From Sphingobium sp. (GTDB lineage: Bacteria; Pseudomonadota; Alphaproteobacteria; Sphingomonadales; Sphingomonadaceae): a stretch of DNA of 64,000 nucleotides. Position numbers and translations under genes: made by a program. The notes beneath the pieces are model-generated. The model was not told the origin of the DNA, made no database searches, and saw nothing but the letters and a program-made list of their open reading frames with translations. The stretch is from NCBI GenBank assembly GCA_003248935.1, contig QFQF01000002.1:179454-243453 (forward strand). The letters run 5' to 3'. Below are positions 8,642 to 16,699 of this stretch, one piece after another. Each line of letters opens with the position of its first letter. The stretch's first letter is position 1.

Positions 8642-10017
8642 GCCTGATGGTCTCCCTTTGGGGTCTGGACCGGCACCTGCGCCTTGGTGAAACCGGCCCA
8701 GCAATCGTCATAGTCAAGCTGACAGAGCGGCGTTTCCGTCGCGAAACGGGTGGGACGGAACATGAAACGGCTTTCGAACATGAAGGCCATGGTGTCCGCT
8801 ATCCGATGAGGCTTGAGGTCGGCGCGGATCGCGCCTTCGTAGCTGTCCCGGTCGGGGCCGTGACCCGACATGCAATTGTGCAGCGATGCACCGCCCGGCG
8901 CGAAGCCGCCCGCCTTCGCGTCATAGGCGCCGTGGATCAGGCCCATGAATTCGCTCATCACGTTCCGGTGAAACCATGGCGGCCGGAACGTGTCCTCCGC
9001 CACCATCCAGCGCGGCGGGAAGATCACGAAATCGCAATTGGCCGTGCCGGGCGTGTCGGACGGCGCGGTCAGCACCGTGAAGATCGACGGGTCGGGATGG
9101 TCGAAACTGACCGTGTTCATCGTGTTGAAGCGCGACAGGTCGTAACGGCAGGGGGCAAGGTTGCCGTGCCATGCGACCACATCGAACGGGGCGTGCGACT
9201 GCGTGGTGGTCCACAGTCTGCCGCCGAACTTCTGCACGATCTCGAACGGCCCGTCATCGTCGATGAAGGCCGCAACCGGAGTCTCGAAATCGCGCGGGTT
9301 GGCAAGGCCGTTGGATCCGATCGGGCCAAGGTCCGGCAGCCGGAAATGGGCGCCGTAATTCTCGCAGATATAGCCGCGGGCCGTGCCGTCGGACAGGTCG
9401 ACGGCGAACCGCACGCCGCGCGGCATCAGCGCGATCTGATTGGGGCCGACGTCCAGCATCCCCATTTCCGTGCGGATCGACAGGCGCCCCTGCTGCGGGA
9501 CGATCAGAAGCTCGCCGTCCGCATTTGTGAACGCACGCCGCGCCATGTCGCGGTTGGCGGAGTAGACATGGATGGCGAGGCCCTGGCCACCAGACGGATC
9601 GCCGGCACCGCAATAGGTGACGATCCCGTCGACGAAGTCGGTGGGTTCCTCCGGGAACGGCATCGGGTTCCAGCGCAGCCGGTTGGGCGTCGGCGGCACT
9701 TCGTCAAAGGGGCCGCCACGTTGCAGGGTGGGCGTGGCATAGGGCGCGAATGGCGGATGGTTGGCCGTCGGCCGCAGGCGGTAAAGCCAGTTGCGCCGGT
9801 TTTCGGCACGGGGCGCGGTAAAGGCGGTTCCGGACAACTGCTCGGCATAGAGGCCGAAGGGGACATGCTGCGGCGAGTTCCGTCCCTGCGGCAGCGCACC
9901 CACTACCGCCTCCGTCGCGAAATGATTGCCGAAGCCGGTCATGTAGGCGTCCTGCACCAGCGCTTCGCCGGGATCAGCGAGGGCGCCGGGATCATCAATG
10001 GGCCGATGGACCGTCAT
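8638..10017 (-). CDS. hmgA: Homogentisate 1,2-dioxygenase
   Basis: The 459-residue protein carries the HmgA hallmarks: YMTGFGNHFATEA near the N-terminus, the iron ligands in FHRNVMSEFMGLIHG (His and Glu), and HNCMSGHGPD (His) near the C-terminal third. It opens the homogentisate ring to maleylacetoacetate with O2 and Fe(II). Length is standard for the family. It starts 38 bp after hpd and overlaps fahA by four bases. Expression is expected to follow the promoter upstream of hpd, under the MarR-like operator at 11122-11149. Confidence 0.96.
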   Translation of the reverse strand: MTVHRPIDDPGALADPGEALVQDAYMTGFGNHFATEAVVGALPQGRNSPQHVPFGLYAEQLSGTAFTAPRAENRRNWLYRLRPTANHPPFAPYATPTLQRGGPFDEVPPTPNRLRWNPMPFPEEPTDFVDGIVTYCGAGDPSGGQGLAIHVYSANRDMARRAFTNADGELLIVPQQGRLSIRTEMGMLDVGPNQIALMPRGVRFAVDLSDGTARGYICENYGAHFRLPDLGPIGSNGLANPRDFETPVAAFIDDDGPFEIVQKFGGRLWTTTQSHAPFDVVAWHGNLAPCRYDLSRFNTMNTVSFDHPDPSIFTVLTAPSDTPGTANCDFVIFPPRWMVAEDTFRPPWFHRNVMSEFMGLIHGAYDAKAGGFAPGGASLHNCMSGHGPDRDSYEGAIRADLKPHRIADTMAFMFESRFMFRPTRFATETPLCQLDYDDCWAGFTKAQVPVQTPKGDHQA

Positions 10018-10055
10018 GCCTAAACTCTCCTGCGACGTGCTGGCGCCCCCTGGGG

Positions 10056-11108
10056 TCAGGCGTCGACCGTGATGACGCCGCGCCGGATCTGGTCGAGTTC
10101 GATCGACTCGAACAGCGCCTGGAAATTGCCGTTGCCGAACCCTTCATTACCCTTGCGCTGGATGATCTCGAAAAAGATCGGGCCGAACATGTTCTCGGTG
10201 AATATCTGGAGGAGGATACCCTCGTCGCGCTCGACGCTGCCGTCGATGAGGATGCGGTTCTGGCGCAGGCGATCGAGATCCTCGCCGTGACCGGGCACGC
10301 GCTTGTCGACCAGTTCGTAATAGGTCTCGATCGTGTCCTGCAGGCGCACGCCGCGTGCCCGCAACCGTTCCACCGTTTCGTAGATATTGTCGGTGGTGAG
10401 CGCGAGATGCTGAATGCCCTCTCCCTTATATTCGCGGATGAACTCCTCGATCTGGCTCTTGTCGTCCTGGCTTTCGTTCAGGGGAATGCGGATCGCCTTG
10501 TCCGGCGCGATCATAGCCTGGCTGAACAGGCCGGTCGCCTGCCCCTTGATGTCGAAATACTTCTGCTCCTCGAAATTGAAGAGCGTGCGATAGAATTCGC
10601 TCCACACCCGCATCTGGCCGCGCCGGACATTGTGGGTGAGGTGATCGAGCAGGTCGAGGCCGACCGAATTGCGGGCCTCCGCCTCCCGCCAGCCGGGGAA
10701 CTCGGCCCAGTCGGCATACAGGTCTTCGCCGTCGCGGATGAAATAGAGATAGGAGCCGCCGATCCCCTGGATGACGGTGTCATCCTCCTGCGTACGCCGC
10801 GCGCCGTGGTCGAGCGCCCAGGCCATGGCGGCATCAGGATCGGAAACACGAAACGCCATGGCGCTGGCGGAAGGCCCGTGCTCGCCGCGAAAGGCGGCGA
10901 CGCGGCCCGCATCGTCGCGGTTCAGCATCAGGTTGATGCGTCCCTGCTTGTAGCGGGTGATGTTCTTCGTCGGGTGCCGGTGGGTCGGGGTGAAACCGAG
11001 CTGTTCGAACTGTGCGCCCATCGCCTCCGGATCGGGAGAGGTGAATTCCACGAACTCGAAGCCGTTGAGGCCCAGCGGGTTCTCGATTGCGATCTCGGCG
11101 GCGGTCAT
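10056..11108 (-). CDS. hpd: 4-Hydroxyphenylpyruvate dioxygenase
   Basis: The 350-residue protein is a two-module vicinal-oxygen-chelate enzyme. Iron ligands are seen as the histidine in LLDHLTHNV, the histidine in IQHLALTTDN and the glutamate in FFEIIQRKGN near the C-terminus, a family signature. It converts 4-hydroxyphenylpyruvate to homogentisate. The ATG at 11108 follows a GGGAG sequence and gives the usual N-terminus; an in-frame ATG 27 bases upstream lies inside the operator. It is the first gene of the operon, divergent from the MarR gene. Confidence 0.95.
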   Translation of the reverse strand: MTAAEIAIENPLGLNGFEFVEFTSPDPEAMGAQFEQLGFTPTHRHPTKNITRYKQGRINLMLNRDDAGRVAAFRGEHGPSASAMAFRVSDPDAAMAWALDHGARRTQEDDTVIQGIGGSYLYFIRDGEDLYADWAEFPGWREAEARNSVGLDLLDHLTHNVRRGQMRVWSEFYRTLFNFEEQKYFDIKGQATGLFSQAMIAPDKAIRIPLNESQDDKSQIEEFIREYKGEGIQHLALTTDNIYETVERLRARGVRLQDTIETYYELVDKRVPGHGEDLDRLRQNRILIDGSVERDEGILLQIFTENMFGPIFFEIIQRKGNEGFGNGNFQALFESIELDQIRRGVITVDA

Positions 11109-11121
11109 GGACGACTCCCAG

Positions 11122-11149
11122 CATATTGGTATCAATTGTTACCAATATG
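11122..11149. promoter_or_regulatory. 28-bp palindromic operator between hpd and the MarR gene
   Basis: The arms CATATTGGTA (11122-11131) and TACCAATATG (11140-11149) are perfect inverted repeats. The eight-base centre contains a further CAATTG palindrome, so only one base pair of the 28 breaks symmetry. It lies 13 bp upstream of the hpd start and 23 bp upstream of the MarR start. This is a position from which a MarR dimer could repress both divergent genes. Binding by the adjacent MarR protein is inferred. Confidence 0.75.
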
Positions 11150-11172
11150 GCGATTGGCGAAGGTCGTGTCAA

Positions 11173-11697
11173 ATGTTACTATCTGATATGGATAGCTTGC
11201 CCCTGCGTCTCGACGCCTTCATTCCCTATCGTTTGTCGTTTACGTCGAACCTCGTCAGCGACAGTATCGCGGCGACCTATCAGAGCCTGTTCGGGATCAG
11301 CATTCCCGAATGGCGGCTGATCGCATGGGTCGGGGAGACGGAGGGGATCACCCAGCAGGATATCTGCGCGCGTACCCGCATGGACAAGGTGACGGTCAGC
11401 CGGGCGGCGATTGCGCTGACGGAGCGTGGTCTGTTCGAGCGGCGCCCCAATCCGGATGATCGCCGGTCGCATCTGCTTGTCCCGAGCGAGGAAGGGCGGG
11501 CGCTCTATGCCACGATCGCTCCCAAGGCGCGTGAACTGGAACGCCGGATATTCGAGGCGTTCGATCCGGAAGAGGTCGAACGGTTCGTCGCCATGCTCAG
11601 GCGTATCGATGCCGTCGTCATGGACCTCGGCGAACAGGTGCCAGCCCAGACGGCGGACGCAAATACGTTTGCCAACGGCGCGGGAGCGGTTTCCTGA
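11173..11697 (+). CDS. MarR-family regulator of tyrosine catabolism
   Basis: The 174-residue protein is a MarR-type winged-helix regulator. It contains PEWRLIAWVGE, the recognition-helix segment ICARTRMDKVTVSRAAIAL, and the wing ERRPNPDDRRSHLLVPSEEG. The ATG at 11173 has AAGG upstream; an ATG at 11188 (169 residues) is possible. It is divergent from hpd with the 28-bp palindrome between them, so it most likely represses hpd-hmgA-fahA-maiA and itself. The natural ligand would then be an aromatic intermediate such as 4-hydroxyphenylpyruvate or homogentisate (inference). Confidence 0.88.
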   Translation: MLLSDMDSLPLRLDAFIPYRLSFTSNLVSDSIAATYQSLFGISIPEWRLIAWVGETEGITQQDICARTRMDKVTVSRAAIALTERGLFERRPNPDDRRSHLLVPSEEGRALYATIAPKARELERRIFEAFDPEEVERFVAMLRRIDAVVMDLGEQVPAQTADANTFANGAGAVS

Positions 11698-11722
11698 CCG
11701 GAGAAGGCATCCGGCCGGTCAA

Positions 11723-11899
11723 TCAGCGCAGCGGCAATTCGCCATCGTTTGCGGGCAGGTAGCGCATACGCCGCGCTTCGATCCGGGCGATTAGCGTGGA
11801 CAGGTTCTCGGTGCGCATGGGCACGGATGCCGGCGTCAGCAGCAAATCCCTGTGGATCGCCTGGCTAACATGGAAAAGAGCATCGTTCGTGCCGTGCAT
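11723..11899 (-). CDS. Small hypothetical protein (58 residues)
   Basis: This short frame runs from ATG 11897-11899 to TGA 11723-11725. The product begins MHGTNDALFHVSQAIH and is rich in Arg and Leu, with no membrane segment or recognisable motif. An AAGGA-like sequence lies upstream of the start. It sits between the convergent end of the MarR gene and a small membrane-protein gene on the same strand. The assignment rests on a plausible start, ribosome site and strand continuity; I do not recognise the family. Confidence 0.4.
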   Translation of the reverse strand: MHGTNDALFHVSQAIHRDLLLTPASVPMRTENLSTLIARIEARRMRYLPANDGELPLR

Positions 11900-11986
11900 G
11901 GTCGCCGTCCTCGCTTTGGATGAAACGGACGTAGGGCGAACATGGTTAAGAATGTGTTGAGCATGCGGTGAGCCGCTTGGCCCGGA

Positions 11987-12157
11987 TCACTTCTGCTCGG
12001 GCAGGTTGAGGCCAAGCTTTTCCAGGCGAAGACGGTTGATTTCCCGATACTCCTCCCACGCTTTCCGGTGACCGATCCGCGACAGCACGATCAGTACGCC
12101 AAGCCCTGCCAGAGCGAGCAGAACGATGACGAGGATGACGGAGAGGAGGATTGTCAT
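11987..12157 (-). CDS. Small single-pass membrane protein (56 residues)
   Basis: The product begins MTILLSVILVIVLLALAGLG and has one clear transmembrane helix at about residues 3-25. A basic, charged amphipathic tail follows (RKAWEEYREINRLRLEK). The charge pattern suggests the short N-terminus is outside and the tail is cytoplasmic. No upstream partner overlaps it. The hydrophobic-then-charged organisation is unlikely by chance, so I treat it as a real small gene of unknown function. Confidence 0.5.
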   Translation of the reverse strand: MTILLSVILVIVLLALAGLGVLIVLSRIGHRKAWEEYREINRLRLEKLGLNLPEQK

Positions 12158-12305
12158 GCGGGGGAAAATACCGGCGTCGCGCGGCGTCCGTCAACCCGGA
12201 GGGATGGGCAGGGCGATGATCCCGTAAAAATCTATCCACCGTCCATCCACAGGATCATTTCCTGGCGCCGTTGCGGCGCGTGAACGATAACCATACCAAC
12301 GAACC

Positions 12306-12980
12306 ATGATGTGGACCGAGACGAGGACACAGGAAGAGGTCGAGGCGTGGCGAGCAGCTGTCCGTCGGCCCAATGACGGCGCATTGGCGCGGGGGGCTGC
12401 GTCCCCTACAGCGAACGACAACGCTGAGCACTGGGCAGAGGCGCTCGAGGAGATTCGCCGCAATCCACCTGCGCGTCTGTCGATCGCCGTCCGTCATCTG
12501 CCCAAACCCGCCGCATTCCGGGAGGCATGCAGGGCCCTGCGGCAGCGCATCAATGAACTGGCCGAAGCCGGCCGGCCGGTGGACGACGCCCTGTTCGCGC
12601 TGCACCGGCTCGCGGCGATTTCCAGCATCGCCGCGCACGAGCAATTGCAGATCACGCCTTTCGCCGACATCGAACAGCTCGATCTTGGCCCCGACCGTCT
12701 GGGTTGGAGACAGCTGCCTTTGCTCGGGGAACGTGACTATCAGATGATGGAGCTGTGCTGGGGTCGCCCGACGGGGCACGCGAGCGGTGCTGCACTCTAT
12801 CCCCATATCGCGGTGATGGCCGCCGAAAAGCTGGTGGCGGTCCGGAGGGCAGAAGCGGCCATGCCCAAGCCGGCGGCGGCCGAGACCGACCGGCGGCACG
12901 CGCATGCGTCACCGTTGCGGGTTCTGTCGCGCGTCTCGGGCTGGTTCAGGCGTGACGACAGCCGCCGGGCGGCCGGCTGA
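12306..12980 (+). CDS. Hypothetical protein
   Basis: This 224-residue, mainly helical protein is rich in Ala, Arg and Glu and has no signal peptide or membrane segment. Visible blocks are HWAEALEEIRRNPPARLS near residue 45 and FALHRLAAISSIAAHEQLQI near residue 100. The C-terminus is strongly basic (RRHAH, WFRRDDSRR), which could bind nucleic acid or membrane. I do not recognise a family. It is convergent with the DUF3422 gene, with an 11-bp gap. Confidence 0.6.
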   Translation: MMWTETRTQEEVEAWRAAVRRPNDGALARGAASPTANDNAEHWAEALEEIRRNPPARLSIAVRHLPKPAAFREACRALRQRINELAEAGRPVDDALFALHRLAAISSIAAHEQLQITPFADIEQLDLGPDRLGWRQLPLLGERDYQMMELCWGRPTGHASGAALYPHIAVMAAEKLVAVRRAEAAMPKPAAAETDRRHAHASPLRVLSRVSGWFRRDDSRRAAG

Positions 12981-12991
12981 CGGACCCGGGC

Positions 12992-14251
12992 TCAGCCCGG
13001 AAGGTCGGGATGATGGCCGAGTACGCCGCGCTTCAGGTGATGCAGGCCCAGCCACGTCGCGACAAGGACGGCGGGCGTGACGATGGCGACCGCCAGATGC
13101 GGATTGAAGCCGTGGAGGAAGGTTTCCGCGCCTTCCAGAACATGACCGATCAGTGAGATCGCGTAATAGCTGATCGCGACGACGGACAATCCCTCGACCA
13201 GTTGCTGCATGCGCAACTGCATCTTTGCGCTCCGTTCGAGTGAGGCAAGGAGCGCCCCGTTCTGGTTTTCGATCCGTGTCTCGATCCGGGTGCGCAACAG
13301 CGCCGTGAACTGTGCAGCGCGGGCGGTGACCTGCCGTTCGCGCTTGGTGAACGCCGCGCAGGTCCGCACGCCGGGCAGAAGGCGCCGCTGGGTAAAGTCC
13401 AGCAACGACGGGAAGCCAGCGATCGCCGTGGGCGCGAGATCATTCAACCGTTCGTCGACCAGCTGGGCATAGGCGTCGGTTGCGCTCATCCGGTAATTGG
13501 CGGAACTCGCGATCGTGGCGATTTCGAGGGAGAGGGAGGACAGTTGATCCATGAGCGCGTCATCACGTACGTCGCTCCTTACGATGTTTTCGGCCAGTCG
13601 ACGCAGATGCTGCTCCGCCGCGTCGAGCAATGGCCAACTCGCCTGCGCGACGGGAAGACCCAGCAGCGCGAGGTTCCGATAGTTCCCCAGTTCCTGCAGG
13701 CGCTGGACCACGCGGGTCAGGTCGCTTCCGGCGAGGCCGTTCGCCGCCACCAGCAGGCGGCCGTATCCGTCTGCGCCGATCAGGAAATCGGACCAGATGC
13801 GCGCCTGCCCGGCGACATGGCAGGAAACGAGTTCGTTCGGCACGAAGGCCATGTCGGCCATCATCGCCTCGGCCGTGTCTTCGTCCTGCACCAGCGTCAG
13901 GCGCGTCGCGCGCAGAGCATCGCCGGGAAGGGATTCGGCCCATTCGATCGCGCTTGCGAGTGCGGCGTGCGATGCCGGTTCCGCGAACAGCGTGATGCTG
14001 CTTGCCTCGCTGTGCCGCTCCCATGTGAAAGCGATATCACCTTCCAGCGTACCCGAAACGTGGCGCTTGCCGGCCGCCTCGATCCGTCCGCCGGCTGGAG
14101 GCGCGAGCACGGCTTCAAACTCCGCATCGCGGACCTTGCTGTCGACGAGGCGCAGGATCTGGATAATCTGAAGCGGCGTCGTCAGCTTTGGCCAACGGCG
14201 CAGGTGCATCTCGCTGACGATATGACGTCGAAGTTCGTGTTCTCTCAACAT
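12992..14251 (-). CDS. DUF3422-family membrane protein
   Basis: The 419-residue protein fits the DUF3422 family: the start LREHELRRHIVSEMHLRRWP, a long soluble part, then a helical region (LLRTRIETRIENQNGALL). Two hydrophobic segments follow near the C-terminus (about residues 350-370 and 385-405). The family's function is unknown. I choose ATG 14249-14251 because a GGGGGAG ribosome site precedes it and it gives the family's usual first residues; an upstream in-frame ATG would add 23 unrelated residues. The preceding 146 bp to the oxidoreductase gene shows no obvious feature. Confidence 0.8.
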   Translation of the reverse strand: MLREHELRRHIVSEMHLRRWPKLTTPLQIIQILRLVDSKVRDAEFEAVLAPPAGGRIEAAGKRHVSGTLEGDIAFTWERHSEASSITLFAEPASHAALASAIEWAESLPGDALRATRLTLVQDEDTAEAMMADMAFVPNELVSCHVAGQARIWSDFLIGADGYGRLLVAANGLAGSDLTRVVQRLQELGNYRNLALLGLPVAQASWPLLDAAEQHLRRLAENIVRSDVRDDALMDQLSSLSLEIATIASSANYRMSATDAYAQLVDERLNDLAPTAIAGFPSLLDFTQRRLLPGVRTCAAFTKRERQVTARAAQFTALLRTRIETRIENQNGALLASLERSAKMQLRMQQLVEGLSVVAISYYAISLIGHVLEGAETFLHGFNPHLAVAIVTPAVLVATWLGLHHLKRGVLGHHPDLPG

Positions 14252-14397
14252 CGCTCCCCCCGACACGACATTATCGTCAAAATCGCCGGGGAGGAAGGAT
14301 GGCGTGTCGTACGCAAGCATAGCTTCGCCGCGTGCGGACGGACATTGGCCGAAAGTCCCGACCCGGCCTTGTTACCCGATGTCTGTGGACGTGGGGA

Positions 14398-15570
14398 TCA
14401 GGCGGTTGTTTGGCCCGTCACCCACTCGTCGCGGCCGAGCCATCCCCCTGCACGGTGCGAGGCGATCGCGCCCGTGATGAAGCGCAGGCCCTCGATGCCG
14501 TCGTCGATGCCCGGAAGCGCGGCAGCGGCGCCGTTCGGCAGGCGGCCGGCCTCTCGCGCGAGAATGAGGTCGGCGGCATCACTGTAGAGCTGGCCGAAGG
14601 CCTCCAGATAGCCCTCCGGATGATGGCCGGGCAGCCGCGTGGTATAGCCGTCGTAACGCGGCGTCGCGCCGCCTCTCTCGACGATCGCCACTGGTTCGCC
14701 CAGGCGAGTGAAACGGAGCTGGTTGGGATTTTCCTGATCCCATTCGACGCCCCCCTTGCTGCCGTAGACGCCGAGCCGTAGCTGATTGCCCTTGCCCGGG
14801 GCGACCTGCGACACCCAGAGCATGCCCTTCACCCCGCCGGGGTAACGGAGCAGCAGATGGGCGTTGTCATCCAGTTGCCGGCCTTCGCCGAAGGACGAGA
14901 GGTCGGCGCAGAGCGCATCCGCGCGCAACCCGGTGACGAAGCTCGCCAGATGATAGGCATGCGTACCGATGTCGCCGAGCGCGCCGCCTGCACCGGAACG
15001 CGACGGGTCCGTCCGCCACGCCGCCTGCTTGTTGTCTTCCTTCTCGACCGGCAGGGTCAGCCAGTCCTGGGCATATTGGGCCTGAATGATCCGCAGATCG
15101 CCCAGCACGCCGGAAGCGACCATTGCCTTCATCTCCCGCACCATTGGATACCCCGAATAGGTATGTGTGAGGACGAAGGTGGCGGCGCTGGCTTCGGCGG
15201 CACGACCGATGGCCAGGGCGTCCTCGAGCGAGGCTGCGAGCGGCTTGTCGCAGACGACATGGAAACCGGCCTCCAGTGCGGCGATCGCAGGCCCGGCATG
15301 CAGGTGGTTCGGTGTCACGATCGCAACCGCGTCGATCCGGTCGGGCCTTTGCGCCTCGGTCGCGATCAGCGTCTGCCAGTCGGCATAGCTGCGCTCCGGC
15401 GCGATGTGGCATTCCGCCGCACCCTCCGCCGCGCGTGCGGGATCGGACGACAGGGCACCGGCCACCAGTTCCCATCGATCGTCGATCCGGGCCGCGATGC
15501 GATGGATGGGGCCGATCATGGCGCCCGGGCCGCCACCGATCATCGCGTAGCGCAGTCGTCTTGCAGTCAT
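14398..15570 (-). CDS. Gfo/Idh/MocA-family oxidoreductase
   Basis: The 390-residue protein has an N-terminal Rossmann motif (MIGGGPGAMIGP), the family's catalytic-lysine block as CDKPLAASLEDA, and a second-domain DIGTHAYHLASF block carrying the catalytic Asp and His. Such enzymes oxidise or reduce sugar ring hydroxyls with NAD(P). In a locus with C3-oxidation genes, reduction of a 3-keto sugar, or C3 oxidation of a sugar, is the most likely role (inference). It is the third gene after the MFS carrier and isomerase, 61 bp downstream of the latter, on the same strand. Confidence 0.88.
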   Translation of the reverse strand: MTARRLRYAMIGGGPGAMIGPIHRIAARIDDRWELVAGALSSDPARAAEGAAECHIAPERSYADWQTLIATEAQRPDRIDAVAIVTPNHLHAGPAIAALEAGFHVVCDKPLAASLEDALAIGRAAEASAATFVLTHTYSGYPMVREMKAMVASGVLGDLRIIQAQYAQDWLTLPVEKEDNKQAAWRTDPSRSGAGGALGDIGTHAYHLASFVTGLRADALCADLSSFGEGRQLDDNAHLLLRYPGGVKGMLWVSQVAPGKGNQLRLGVYGSKGGVEWDQENPNQLRFTRLGEPVAIVERGGATPRYDGYTTRLPGHHPEGYLEAFGQLYSDAADLILAREAGRLPNGAAAALPGIDDGIEGLRFITGAIASHRAGGWLGRDEWVTGQTTA

Positions 15571-15631
15571 CCTTGAAGTCCTTGGGCGATATCAGTCTTT
15601 GGCCGGTCGCGCCGGTTGCGGCGTCATGGTG

Positions 15632-16699
15632 CTACCGGTCCGCGCCGGGTGCAATGCCGAGCAGGCGGCGGTTGCCGTCGATGTCGAGCGCGCTGGCGGC
15701 GAAGTCATCGAACGCGCGGTCCGTGACCCGGATGATGTGATCGCGAATGAATGGTGCGCCCTCGCGCGCGCCGTCTTCGGGATGCTTGATCGCGCATTCC
15801 CATTCGAGCACAGCCCATCCGGCGAAGTCATATTGCGCCATCTTCGAGAAGATCGCGCGGAAGTCGACCTGTCCGTCGCCGAGCGAACGGAAGCGGCCGG
15901 CGCGGTCGATCCAGTTTTCATAGCCGCCATACACGCCCACACGGCCGGTCGGATTGAATTCCGCATCCTTCACATGGAAGCAGGCGATCCGGTCGTGATA
16001 GCGATCGATGAAATCGAGATAGTCGAGTTGTTGCAGCACGAAGTGCGACGGATCGTAGAGGATGCGCGCGCGCGGGTGATGATCCACCGCTGCCAGGAAC
16101 CGTTCCCATGACGCGCCGTCGTGGATGTCCTCGCCCGGATGAATCTCGAACGCGCAGTCGACCCCGGCATCGTCGAAGGCATCGAGGATCGGGCGCCAGC
16201 GGCGGGCGAGCTCGGCAAAGGCTTCCTCGACAAGCCCGGGCGTGCGCTGCGGCCAAGGATAGACATAGGGCCAGGCGAGCGCGCCGGAGAAGGTGGCATG
16301 CGCGGAGAGGCCGAGGTTCGCGCTGGCTTTTGCCGCCAGCTTGACCTGCTCGACGGCCCATGCCTGCCGTTCGGCGGGCCTTCCGTGCAGGGCCTCGGGC
16401 GCGAAACCATCGAACAGCGCGTCATAGGCGGGGTGGACCGCGACGAGTTGTCCCTGAAGGTGGGTTGACAGTTCGGTCGGTTCCACGCCGAATTGCGCAA
16501 GCCTGCCGCGAAGTTCGTCGCAATAAGCCTTGCTTTCCGCAGCCCTGGGGAGGTCGATGAGGCGCGGGTCGCAGGGAATCTGTACGCCCTTGTAGCCAAG
16601 GTCGCCAGCCCAGTGGGCGAGTGTGTCGAGCGTGTCGAAAGGCGCTGTCTGCCCCAGAAACTGGGCAAGGAAAATCGCAGGCCCTTTGATGGTTTTCAT
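15632..16699 (-). CDS. Sugar phosphate isomerase/epimerase (cytosolic)
   Basis: The 355-residue protein is an AP-endonuclease-2/xylose-isomerase-like TIM barrel. Likely metal ligands occur in DCAFEIHPGED, LYDPSHFVLQQLDY, FHVKDAEFNPTGR and AVLEWECAIK (Glu, Asp, His, Glu). ATG 16697-16699 is chosen because it overlaps the MFS stop (ATGA) and gives the normal barrel start. Relatives act as ketose epimerases and, in glycoside catabolism, as beta-eliminases on 3-keto sugars. No signal peptide is present, in contrast to the exported paralogue at 25482. It is cotranscribed with the MFS carrier. Confidence 0.85.
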   Translation of the reverse strand: MKTIKGPAIFLAQFLGQTAPFDTLDTLAHWAGDLGYKGVQIPCDPRLIDLPRAAESKAYCDELRGRLAQFGVEPTELSTHLQGQLVAVHPAYDALFDGFAPEALHGRPAERQAWAVEQVKLAAKASANLGLSAHATFSGALAWPYVYPWPQRTPGLVEEAFAELARRWRPILDAFDDAGVDCAFEIHPGEDIHDGASWERFLAAVDHHPRARILYDPSHFVLQQLDYLDFIDRYHDRIACFHVKDAEFNPTGRVGVYGGYENWIDRAGRFRSLGDGQVDFRAIFSKMAQYDFAGWAVLEWECAIKHPEDGAREGAPFIRDHIIRVTDRAFDDFAASALDIDGNRRLLGIAPGADR

